64,000 nt of DNA, taken from positions 1,054,001-1,118,000 of the forward strand of contig JAPFFF010000042.1 in assembly GCA_039105265.1 (NCBI GenBank), read 5' to 3'. Position numbers and translations under genes: made by a program. Source of the DNA: Tritrichomonas musculus (Eukaryota; Parabasalia; Tritrichomonadida; Tritrichomonadidae). Of this stretch, positions 30,401 to 41,500 are shown one piece after another; position 1 is the first letter of the stretch; each line of letters starts with the position of its first letter. Under the pieces are notes generated by a model. It made no database searches, was not told the origin of the DNA, and saw only the letters and a list, made by a program, of their open reading frames with translations.

Positions 30401-32100
30401 AATCCTCACAAAATCAAACGGTTGCAGATTCAAATTCTGAGGCAATTGTGAATAATGTTAATTGTGAGGTTTACATAACTCCTTCCTCTGTTGAGTTGAA
30501 GAGTGGCGAGAAAGACGTCCTCTTCGCTTCAAGAGACGGAACTGAAAAGAAAGGGGAACTCTTGATTCCAGACGAAAATGGAAATGAAGGAAGCCCATCA
30601 AAGAAGAAGAAAATTGAATACATCGAGACACACTGGGGAAAGTTGGTGCCAATCAAGGAGACTTACACAGAAGTGCAACAAATGGAGCTGCACAAAATTT
30701 TTTCGCCTCGCTTCTTTGTTGTCAGATCGGACCTCTCCGCCACGCAATACTTCAGGCCCGATGTCTTCAATCTCGAAGGATACAGGGAATACAGGAAGAC
30801 GATCCTTCATCCTGCTGGCGACAGTGTCAACATTGTTACTTATCATCAAGAAGAGCAGCTTCCGTTTCTTTTTATAGAAAACAAGACCCTGACAAAAATT
30901 GACAGGGTCAATCTACTCAAGTCAGTTCACATTCCAAAACCTCCCAAAAAGAAGAACAACCAACATGAACCAAAAACCGCCCAAACCGATAACATTCGAC
31001 GGCCGTGCACGGCTATTGATTTGCCAAAGGAACAACCGCCGCTTGGTATTCAAAAAGTGACAAATTCAATGCAACCGCTTAATAAGAATTTTCTATCGGC
31101 CTTCATAATTGATAACGTTCAAAACCATGACTCACCCGACGCTGTTCTGAACACTGCTTACGAGTCACATTCAAAAATGAACGAGATTGCACGTCGCTTC
31201 CAGCTCCTTCTGACGCGCGCGCTCGCTCGTGCTCAAGACACGTACATCGACGATATAATGCCGCCTCCGCCGCCTCCCAAAGAAGTCCTCCGCGTGCCTC
31301 CGCAGACGCCGATTCCCCGCCTGCTCGACATGCAGCACAACCTGTACGATCTAACCGCCGCAGGACGATACAACGCGAACTACTGGAAGTGCAATGAGAG
31401 CGAATTCGGGTTCCCGATTGACGAGACTCACAAAGCCGAGCAGCCTCTTTCGCCTCGAACAAAGCTTCACGATCCTCCCCGTCTTTTCAAGCCTGAGAGG
31501 AAATCGAGCCTGTCGCGTCCAGTAACGGCAATGACAAGCGTGAAGAAGCAGACAGCAATAAGTCGTCCTTTCTCGGCCAACTTTTTGACACAGAAGTCAA
31601 CGACGCCCGTTATTTGTCCTGAAATTGAAAGCAAAGAAATTTTGAAGCCAAAAGTGGTGCAATTGAATAAAACTAGAATTGACCTTGGAACCGTTTTTGT
31701 TGGCGAATGTAAAACAGGCGAAATTAGTGCTAAAAACTCAACGTTGAAGCCTTTGAGATTTAATTTGTCGCAATTTAAATCTTCGGGTGAAAATAACTCT
31801 AACGTGCTTCGGGCACTGACAATACCTGGTGTTATCATGCCTGGTTTGACTGTGCCCGTAAAAATTCAATTAGAAGCTAAATGTGTTGATGAAATTGATA
31901 CATATTTCGAATTTAGAACTCCAATATTCTCATCTAAGATCCAGGTAACAGCTACTGTTGTGAAGAATCCTAAAATTGAAAGAAAGAAGAAGAAAGTTAA
32001 AAAATTCCCTGATATTATTATTGATTTAAATGATTACGAATATGATTATGAATATGAAGAAGAAGAAGAAGAAGAGAAAAAGGATAATTTATCTCAATGA
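27412..32100 (+). CDS. SPAG17/PF6-like axonemal central-pair protein (candidate)
   Basis: A 1562-residue protein. The N-terminus has a folded segment (FFITFDVIGGCIDIQTIYDY) separated by a basic Ser-rich linker from a second one (VDVIYIITNFPYLPKQLNAL), an arrangement like the adenylate-kinase-like start of SPAG17. The middle holds beta-rich repeats with PDG or KDG turns at about 820-960 (VTKSGDLMFMKD, VKKDGTIGQML, IRPDGFEYVISKKGKRQI). Later comes FRPDVFNLEGYREYRK and, at about 1430-1530, an ASH/HYDIN-type domain (NKTRIDLGTVFVGECKTGEI). The tail is acidic (YEYDYEYEEEEEEEK). SPAG17/PF6 builds the C1a projection of the flagellar central pair and controls beating. Other ASH-containing axonemal proteins remain possible. 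The section at about 30.3-31.6 kb is markedly GC-richer than both ends of the gene. Confidence 0.6.
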   Translation: MTQDITITPFFITFDVIGGCIDIQTIYDYIKSAYKKEVFILNANDYIDNSSRHSSSKNSDGSHSRRSKSKSPSSGNSNGKETDENSGSIQSGRGSRQSHNAPSNSTSRPRDNSRSVVKGFKARIESDLPKLIDNKRKFIAAQEKKRAQLEAAKNSHKKIPAAKLQAEEKPKFDGQVDVIYIITNFPYLPKQLNALFDGGIKLDAFIAFKSNDFQLDKLNKNDKSENAEKSDNRLIESLETPITDNSSTNLGSAVKSSRSMDPKKGTKKAAINGFSLDYTNNPNSYPPARWQSLQSEAPVSVSFIEITVGNDAESTFKMIVENVIQIQKAKADFQEFIEGRKFIHIPSSQPSQPQDLSHFQLFIEDNFELNQNMKSSRSQIKAGKGGIINNFTSSSSLSMNSKMTNPTVFVDAILSQLKSGDWYPVPTKKPPGKTEEYAQMFLNKSKDAARKVIVYPQRKQLEPIFEYLKEDSKSSSSFSIDFKKALPSVYEYLYKLIKWKLTYENMYACKSWCDFLKTPDNFHAYSGQKFDLMFQRINKNYKFGLPLNFFEWKDWSLSIEHENVSEVLETAVEEAGIVDTFFDEVVGLLFVFVMKPIPRNIGSFVPHVYMPLTMMVNTEWQTNIVNYSEKPSTVMINSNGTISSDQELEENAENSNNNNKKSRVPITPSFITKSYKNDQINSSLFYQLLPSLNDRFQNRENSIYKLPMYLTNSEEFTTPYFFEKSNMYVHIIRNCVHGQMTFNFKAFINKTFQLFSSQNSISILPVENICFYFTFPFTVTIFFYQQSICYDSSKLILKTAGETPIVVTKSGDLMFMKDQNTPLIVKKDGTIGQMLQKGKWTYVNKDGETYKPRFHKKKGKMVNSKVDLPHSSFYDGSKGIKTMIRPDGFEYVISKKGKRQIIFKNEIIVVQDDSKSISYDIPSFPMIEHNEENESLSFEIDKFKCVFKEKTAEIQCDEFSVVYKEGSILLKYNAVISAILPSQPPPTSPPQPSQPPKSSQNQTVADSNSEAIVNNVNCEVYITPSSVELKSGEKDVLFASRDGTEKKGELLIPDENGNEGSPSKKKKIEYIETHWGKLVPIKETYTEVQQMELHKIFSPRFFVVRSDLSATQYFRPDVFNLEGYREYRKTILHPAGDSVNIVTYHQEEQLPFLFIENKTLTKIDRVNLLKSVHIPKPPKKKNNQHEPKTAQTDNIRRPCTAIDLPKEQPPLGIQKVTNSMQPLNKNFLSAFIIDNVQNHDSPDAVLNTAYESHSKMNEIARRFQLLLTRALARAQDTYIDDIMPPPPPPKEVLRVPPQTPIPRLLDMQHNLYDLTAAGRYNANYWKCNESEFGFPIDETHKAEQPLSPRTKLHDPPRLFKPERKSSLSRPVTAMTSVKKQTAISRPFSANFLTQKSTTPVICPEIESKEILKPKVVQLNKTRIDLGTVFVGECKTGEISAKNSTLKPLRFNLSQFKSSGENNSNVLRALTIPGVIMPGLTVPVKIQLEAKCVDEIDTYFEFRTPIFSSKIQVTATVVKNPKIERKKKKVKKFPDIIIDLNDYEYDYEYEEEEEEEKKDNLSQ

Positions 32101-32512
32101 AATCTATTAGTATTTATATTTTGTATAATATAGAAATATTGTTATTAATAAATGTAAGTAAATTGATTTTATTTTTTTAATTAAAATTCAGACAATGCCA
32201 CTCAAAATATTCGTTATTTCATATGTTTTAGATTTTAAAGCTTTTTTACATAATATTTATGAATCTTTTATTGTTTAATTAACAAAAATTATAACAATTA
32301 AATTAATTAAATTAAATGCTTTTATTATTTATTTTTTTTATTTATTACTTGAAAAGATATTTCTATATCAATATGTAAAAAATCAAATAGATCGTTTTAA
32401 AATTCTAATTTTATTTATTCAAAAGTTTTGTAAAAATTCAATTAGATTTTACAAAAAGTTTAACTTTTTGTGAAATATAAAAAAAATTATAAACATAATT
32501 CGTTGTTGATTG
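32101..32512. other. Spacer between two long same-strand genes
   Basis: 412 bp of AT-rich DNA with a few TTAATTAA-like palindromes. I see no clear Inr-like motif near the next ATG. Confidence 0.5.
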
Positions 32513-35500
32513 ATGAGCAAGAAGCAAGATTTAAAAGAAAGTACGAGTCAAAAATCAAGATCAAAACATGAAAATGAAAAATCAGCAAACAAAAAATCGA
32601 TTCTTTTTGATAAAAATCTTGACGTCGACAGGATAGATAGTGATGACTCTTTTTTATATACAAATAACACAGGAGTTGCACCTCTTTTGTATCAATATCA
32701 CAAAAAAGATAACAGAAATTGGGCGACAATCCTTCAAGACGCTAAATCTTCAAAAAATGGTAATACTATTCCGAAACACCAATCAGATGAACATGAAGAA
32801 GATTATAATGAACGACCTAATAATATATTGCAATCTACATCTACTACAACAGCAACATTTGTATCGACTGATAAAGAAAATAATAATTCTAAGCATTCTA
32901 AGCGAAAAGATGATTCAAGAACTGAGAATATCAAATCAAAAGAAAATAGTAAAAAAAATGAAACGAAATTGCAATCAACTCTATTTCAAGAATTAGCATC
33001 GTCCTCTTTATACGACGAAAACGAAATACAAGATAAAAGTTCTGATAATAATCAAAATATAAGACCAAGATCATCTCGTAAAAAAATAAAAGTATTAGGA
33101 ATAAGACCTAAAGTTTATAATCTTGAAAATAATCGCTACGCTTCATCAAAAAATGAGCAAAATCAAAACAGTGAAAGCAATTCAATTGACGAAAATGATG
33201 AAGTTAATAATAATGAAGCTAATAGCAAAAATAACGGATATCAATTATCAAGTCGTCGGCCAAACGAAACTTTTCGATCAAATCAAAAACGGAATTTACT
33301 ACCAATTTCTCCAAAAGACAGAGTTGAAGCTCTTCTCAAATGTCGCGCTCAGCTTGCTTCTGAATATAATAATCCTAACTTTGATCCAAGTGCAATTAAT
33401 TCATCGCGATTAAGGCATCCTGAAAAAAGTTACCAGACTGCTCAAACAAGAAAACAAGCAAATTATAATGATAGTACTTACAAGAAAAAACCTTCCCCAA
33501 GTCATGAAACGATAAGAAAAGAGTCACCAAATAGAAAGACCCGAAAAATTCGTAATGATAATTCACCAAATAGTATCAATGAACAAGTAAACAAAAATTC
33601 AAATAACAGATATAATACAAATAATGATCCAATAAACCAAAATTCAAATTATGATGGTATTAATATATCATATAATGATGAAATAAATACCAATATCGCA
33701 ACTAAATATAATGCGCCAAAAAAGAGAATACGAGCTGGTAACAATCTGCCAATAAGTAATTATAATTTAGTAAAGAATAAAATAAAAAATACTTCAACAG
33801 AAAACGACGATTCAACATCTCAAAGACCAAAAAATAATGATACTGCAAATAGAAACGATTTACCAATCAAAAAACAAGAAACTAATAATAATATTCCACC
33901 TAGAAATACAAAAAAGCTTTTTCAAGGTGATCCAATCGTATTTCAGAATGTAAAACCAGAAGAAAATAAAACAATGAATAATTGCATTACTTTTATTCAT
34001 GATCAAAATGTTTCAATTGCACCAACAAATAATAATAATATAAATTCAAATGAAAATATTCATTTTAAATATGATGAACCACAGCAACCAAATGGCGGGC
34101 CTGGCATTTTTGACTTAATGCCAAAAGATAATACGAAAAATGAAAAAATGGTAACATTAAATAAAAGGAATCAGAATAATAATAATGATGAACCAAATAC
34201 AAATTTCGATCCCACAGAAAATCTTGAAAAAAGTATTCGTGCTACTCTCCAATCAATGATATCTAAATCATCAGATGATGAATTAACTGATCAACCAAAA
34301 GATACAAAATATAATTATTATGATCACCTCCATTACTCTGATGAAGAAAAACTAAATAATGAACAAATTGAAAAACTCTTAAATGAAAGCAAAAGTAAAA
34401 AGAAAAAGAAAAAAATTAACAATATGCCATCTGAATCAACATCAATTATGTTATCAGATAAAGAATCGGAGCCAACTTCAAAAAATAATAATAATAATTC
34501 ATTGAAGAATTTATTTGATAAATCTATTGGAAAAATTAATCATGATTCTCATCCTGAAGAAGAAAAAAATAAGAAAAATGAAATTGAGCCAATAAACGGT
34601 CAGATAGTACATAGTGTTATATACGACCAAATTAACATTCAAAATAACCCAAGTGAGAAAAGTAAGAAGAAAATAGTAAAAAGAAAATCAAATAAATTCA
34701 AAAGCAATAAACTTAAAAATGAAACTGATGAATTAATTAATCCTTCAGAAAATAAAGAGAATAAAGAAAATAACAACATTGATGAATTATCAAATTCTTT
34801 GAAAAAAGCATTTACTTCTTCAAAACCAATATCACAAAATAATAGTGCATTAAATACGACAGAAGTTCGTTTTGATGATTCATCGGATCAAGAGAATGAA
34901 GAACTGAATATATCACTAACCAAAGAAGATGTAAAAAATATTTGTGAGCCAGCAAAAGAAGCAAAGTCAAAGCAAAGCCAGCTTGATAATATGGAAAAAG
35001 AAAATGAAGGATCCAAGCAAATTAAAAATCGGAAGAAAGGGAAGAAGAAAAGATTATCTTTGTCGGGCAATGGCAATGTTAACCGAGATACAAAAGTAAA
35101 TAATAATGAAATACCAAAAGAAAGTTCAGATAAAACAGATTCTAATGATATTCCAAGCCATAAAACGCCAATAGAGAAAAATAAAGAAAATAAAGTTAGC
35201 CCAGATAATACAATTAAAAATGAAAATAAAGAGCCAAAAGATCTGCCTACTAACAATGATGATACCAATGATGCCACAGAAAATAAAGAAAATCCAACTC
35301 CTTCTGTCCCAGCAGAAGTTGTACCAACTCAAAATGATGAAAAAAATATTGAAAATAAAAAGAAATTGCACCGAAAAAAGAAGTCATCTAATGATCTTCC
35401 ACAAATAAATGATGAGCAAAATAATGATCAAGAAAATAAAGAGAAAAATAAAGAGAAAATAGATAACAGCCAGAATAAACAACAAGAATGTGATGATCAG

Positions 35501-38500
35501 AATGAAGTAAAAGATAATCAAATTAAAAAAGAAGAAGTGGATGATCAAAATAAAGAAAAGAAAGCCGATGAGCAGAATGTACAGCATGAAATTGATGATC
35601 AAAATAAAGAAAAAGAGTTGGATAATCAAAATAAGCCACATGATGCAAATGATCAAAACAAGAGCAATGAAGTAGAGGAACAAAATAAAGAAAAAGATGA
35701 GGGAAATAAACAACAGATAATTGATGATCAAAATAAAGAGAATGGTGCAGATGAGCAAGATAAGCAACAAGAAGAAAATGATCAAAATAAGCAGCAAGAA
35801 GAAAATGAGCAAAATAAGCTCGAAGAAACTGACGAACAAAATACAGAAAAAGATGATAAAAGTAAGCAGCAGGAAATTGATGATCAAAATGAAGAAAAAG
35901 AGTTAAATGCTCAAAACAAGCCACAAGAAGCAGATAAGCAAGATAATCCCAAAGAAGTTGATGAACAAAATAAAGAAAAAGAAACTGATGAAGAAAATAA
36001 AAAGCAAGAAATTGATGATAAGAATATAGAAAAAGAAGCAAATGATCAAAGCAAGCAGCAAGAATTAGATGAACAAAATAAGCATGATGAAGCTGGTGAA
36101 CAAAATAAAGATGATGATGGAAAACTATCTAATTCAATAAAAAACATCGGACTCGCTCTTCTCACTCCTCAAGAAGAAAACAACGAAGAAACGAATCAAA
36201 ACGAAAAATCTATGCCTGATAACAAGAAAGAAGAGATTGAGAACAAAGATATTTCAAATGATGAAAAGAAAAAAGAAGAATCTGAGGAATCAAACAATGA
36301 AATGCAAAATAAAGAACTAAAAAGTTCTGGAAAAACAAGCCAAGATCAAAATCAAGAAGAAAGTAAAAAAGATGATGAAAATGGAGAAAGAGAGAAAAAG
36401 GAGAAAAATGTAGATTCAAGCAAAGAAAGCCAAAACGAAGAAAATGAAAATGGAGAGAAGCAAGAAATAAGCACTAAACATGAAGATCAAGAAGTAGGAA
36501 ATCCAAAAGAAGAACAGAATAAGAAAGAGCAGAATGAAGAAGAGAATAAAGTAGATGGAAATAAAGAAGATGAAAATAAAGAAGATGAAAATAAAGAAGA
36601 TGAAAATAAAGAAGATGAAAATAAAGAAGATGAAAATAAAGAAGATGAAAATAAAGAAGATGGAAATAAAGAAGATGAAAATAAAGAAGATGAAAATAAA
36701 GAAGATGAAAATAAAGAAGATGAAAATAAAGAAGATGAAAATAAAGAAGATGAAAATAAAGAAGATGGAAATAAAGAAGATGAAAATAAAGAAGATGAAA
36801 ATAAAGAAGATGAAAATAAAGAAGATGAAAATAAAGAAGATGAAAATAAAGAAGAAATCAAAGAAAAGGAAAGTCAAGAAGAGGTGCATAAAGAAGAAGA
36901 AACAAAAGGAGAAACCAACGAAAAGGGGAATAAAGAAGATAACAAAGAAGAGGAGGATAAAGATGCACATAAAGAAGAAGCTAAAGAAGAATTCAATGAA
37001 AAAGGTGGCAAAGAAGAGCCTAAGGCAGAGAGTAAAGAAGAGCTTAAGAATGATTGCAAAGACGAGGATGAATTAAAAGAAAATAAAGAAGAAATCGATG
37101 AAAAAGAGAAAAGCGAAGACGAAATTAAAAGTGAGCACAAAGACGAGAAGAATAAAGAAGAAGAGAGTAAAGATGTGAATAAAGAAGAAGAATCCAAAGA
37201 AGAAGAGAATAAAGAAGAAGAAAGTATAAAAGAGAATAAAATAGAAGAGAATAAAGAAGAAATCAAAGAAAAGGAAAATAAAGAAGATAGCAAAGAAGAG
37301 CATGATGATACTAAAGCTAAAGAAATAAATAAAGAGCAAGAGCATAAAGAAGAAGAAGAAAATAAAGAAGAAGCAAAGAAAGAAAATAAAGAAGAAGCAA
37401 AGAAAGAAAATAAAGAAGTCAATAAAGAAGAAGAAAATAAAGAAGAAGCAAAGAAAGAAAATAAAGAAGTCAATAAAGAAGAAGAAAATAAAAAAGTCAA
37501 TAAAGAAGAAGGAAATAAAGAAGTCAATAAGGAAGAGGAAGAAAATAAAGAAGAAACAAAGAAAGAAAATAAAGAAGTCAATAAAGAAGAAGAAAATAAA
37601 AAAGTCAATAAAGAAGAAGGAAATAAAGAAGTCAATAAGGAAGAGGAAGATAAAGAAGAAACAAAGAAAGAAAATAAAGAAGTCAATAAAGAAGAAGGAA
37701 ATAAAGAAGTCAATAAAGAAGAAGGAAATAAAAAAATCAATAAGGAAGAGGAAGATAAAGAAGAAGCAAAGAAAGAAAATAAAGAAGTCAATAAAGAAGA
37801 AGGAAATAAAAAAGTCAATAAGGAAGAGGAAGATAAAGAAGAAACAAAGAAAGAAAATAAAGAAGTCAATAAAGAAGAAGAAAATAAAAAAGTCAATAAG
37901 GAAGAGGAAGATAAAGAAGAAGCAAAGAAAGAAAATAAAGAAGTCAATAAAGAAGAAGAAAATAAAAAAGTCAATAAGGAAGAGGAAGATAAAGAAGAAG
38001 CAAAGAAAGAAAATAAAGAAGTCAATAAAGAAGAAGAAAATAAAAAAGTCAATAAAGAAGAAGGAAATAAAGAAGTCAATAAGGAAGAGGAAGAAAATAA
38101 AGAAGAAACAAAGAAAGAAAATAAAGAAGTCAATAAAGAAGAAGAAAATAAAAAAGTCAATAAAGAAGAAGAAAATAAAGAAGTCAATAAGGAAGAGGAA
38201 GAAAATAAAGAAGAAACAAAGAAAGAAAATAAAAAAGTCAATAAAGAAGAAGAAAATAAAAAAGTCAATAAGGAAGAGGAAGAAAATAAAGAAGAAGCAA
38301 AGAAAGAAAATAAAGAAGTCAATAAGGAAGAGGAAGAAAATAAAGAAGAAGCAAAGAAAGAAAATAAAGAAGAAGCAAAGAAAGAAAATAAAGAAGTCAA
38401 TAAGGAAGAGGAAGTCAAAGAAGAAGAGAAGGAAGATGAAACTAAAGAAGAGAAGAAAGAATCTATTTCCGCGGAAATAGAAAGCAAATCAAATGATGAA

Positions 38501-41500
38501 GTTGATCACAAAGAGAGCACTGAAGACCAAATTGATAATAAAGATGGCAGTGAAGGTAGCCAAAAAGAAGCTGGCAAAAGTGAAAAAGAAGCTCAAGCTG
38601 AAGAAGAATCAAAGAAGAAGAAAGTCAAGAATTCCAGGAAGCGTAAAGAAGCAAATGTTGATTCGGATAGCAGCAAAAACGAGGCAGGTGACGAAGAAGA
38701 AAGCCAGTTGCATGAAAATGAAGGCAAGCAAGAACAATCTGATGAAAAGCAGAATGAAGAGACTCAGTCTCCTCTTTCTAATCTCATTCAATCAAATCTC
38801 GGATCTCTACTGAATAATGAAAATGAAAACCAGAAAGATGAAAATGAAAGCGATGAAAGTCAGCCCAAAGAGAAGAAAGCAAGAAAAGTGATTTCAATGG
38901 AAGAAGAAGATGAAAAGAGTGATAAAGTTGAAGATGAAAAGAAAGAAAAAGATGTAAAGAAAAAGAATAAAGTGCATAAAGTATTGCCTGTTGAAGATAA
39001 TAATGATGAAGTAGATAGTAGAGAAGAAGCCTCTGATAAGAAAGAAGAGGAAGAAAAGAAAGAAAAAATCCCTGAAAAGAAAGAAGAAGAAGAGAAAAAA
39101 GAAGGAATTTCTGATAAGAAAGAAGAGATCACCTCAAATAAAGAAGAAGAAGAAAAGACTGAAAATAAGGTAAAGAAAGAAAGCCAGGTAAATGAAGTCC
39201 TGCCCATTGAAGAGGAAGAAGAAGATAATGAAGATAAGCATAAAGTTAAAGACGAAAAGAAAGAAGAAACCTCTGATAATAAAGAAGAAGAAGAGAAAAA
39301 AGAAGGAATTTCTGATAAGAAAGAAGAGATCACCTCAAATAAAGATGAAGAAGAAAAGATTGAAAATAAGGCAAAGAAAGAAAGCCAGGTAAACGAAGTC
39401 CTACACATTGAAGAGGAAGAAGAAGATAATGAAGATAAGCATAAAGTTAAAGATGAAAAGAAAGAAGAAGCTTCTGATAATAAAGAAGAAGAAGAGAAAA
39501 AAGAAGAAATTTCTGATAAGAAAGAAGAGATCACCTCAAATAAAGATGAAGAAGAAAAGACTGAAAATAAGGCAAAGAAAGAAAGCCATATAAATGAAAT
39601 CTTGCCCATTGAAGAGGAGGAAGAGGATAATGAAAGTAATAATAATGATGATGAGAAAGTCAAAGAAGAAAAGAAAGAAAGAAATCTTGATAAAAAAGAA
39701 GAAGAAGAGAACGAAAAAGTTGATAAGAAAGAGAGCCAGCCGCAGGAAGTCTTGATTCTTGAGGAAGAAGAAGAAGATAAGAGCGATGCTAATGAGCACA
39801 CTAAAGAAGAAGAAAGCTTAGATAAAAAGGGCAGCAGTGATAATGAAGAAAAAGAAGCATTGAAGAAGCATCAAATTCATGAAGCGCTTCCAAATGAAGA
39901 AGAAGAAGAAGATAAAATAGAAGAGCAAGACAATGAAGATTTGCATAGAGAGAAAAGTCAAGAATCTATTCAAGAGCCTGAATCGCACCAAGTTTTGCCT
40001 GTTGAAGAAGAAGCCAACAATTCTGATTCTGCAAGTAATCATAAAGAAGAAAAGAAAGTGAGAGAAGATGAAGAAGAAAATAAGGAAGATGTTGATAATA
40101 ATAAAGAAGAAAAGAAAGTGAATAATGAGGAAGAAGAAAGGAAAGTGAATAATGAGGAAGAAGAAAAGAAAGTGAATAATGAGGAAGAAGAAAGGAAAGT
40201 GAATAATGAGGAAGAAGAAAAGAAAGTGAATAATGAGGAAGAAGAAAAGAAAGTGAATAATGAGGAAGAAGAAAAGAAAGACGGAGTTGAGAATAAAGAA
40301 GAAAAGAAAGTAAATAAAGAGGAAGAAGAAAAGAAAGACGAAGTTGAGGATAAAGAAGAAAAGAAAGTAAATAAAGAGGAAGAAGAAAAGAAAGAAGACC
40401 TTGATAATAAAGAAGAAAAGAAAGTAAATAAAGAGGAAGAAGAAAAGAAAGAAGATGTTGATAATAAAGAAGAAAAGAAAGTGAATAATGAGGAAGAAAA
40501 GTTAGATGATGCAAATAATAAAGATGCAGAAAAGAAATTAAACAGTGAAGAAGAAGAAAAGAAAGAAGAAGTTGTTAATAAAGATGATGAAAAGGTAGGC
40601 AAAGAAAGCACGCCAAAAAGCATCAATGAGAAAAGCATTGAAAATGATGAAGAAGGCAAAAAGGAAAACGAGGTTGATAATAAAGAAGAAAAGAAAGTAA
40701 TCGATGAGGAGGAAGAAAAGAAAGATAAAGAAGATACACCAAAAAGCATCAAAGAGAAAAGCGAAGAATCTTTACAAGAGCCAAAGTCGCATGACGTTTT
40801 GCCTATCGAAGAAGAACCAATAAAGTCTGATTCAGACAGCAATAAAAAAGATGGAAAGAGAGAAAACAACTCTCACAAAGAAGAAGAAGAAAAGAAAGAA
40901 AATGATGCTCACAAAGAAGAAGAAGAAAAGAAAGAAAACGATGCTCACAAAGAAGAAGAGGAAAAGAAAGAAGATCGACACGAAGTCATCAAAGAGAAAA
41001 TCCAAGAATCTTCAGAAAAGCCGCAGCTGCATGAAGTTCTACCAATTGAAGAAGAAGAAGTTAAAGAAACAAATGAAAAGAGCCTGCGAGACACTGAAAA
41101 CGAGAGCAAGTCCAGCGACGAAGAGAAAGAGCAAGACAGCAGACTTCGCCCAGTCATTCCCGTTGAAAGCGGCAGCAATGAAGAAGAAGAAAGCAGCCAC
41201 GAAAAAGATTCGGATGCAAAGGAAGGCGCAAACAATCAGCAGCAGATACTTTCTCTTCCTAACTTGCTCAACGAAGTTGCTGACTCGCTCATTTCAAGCC
41301 ACAATGCAGAAGCGAGCAAAGACAAGCAGAAGCAAAGCAGCAACAACGAAGAAGACAGAAGCGATGGCAAGAAAGATAAGGAAGACAAGGCTCCAATCAT
41401 CATAAACATTTTCAATCTCAGCACAAGTCCAAGCAAGAGTGAGTCTGACGGACTTGGTGGAAAGAGAAAGAGAAAAGCTCGAAAAGTTGTCAATGAAGAT

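Noticed and set aside
29021-31838. Minus-strand frames of 60-123 codons opposite the SPAG17-like gene
   Set aside because: They appear only where the sense gene is GC-rich and lacks minus-strand stops by chance; no motif or start context supports them.
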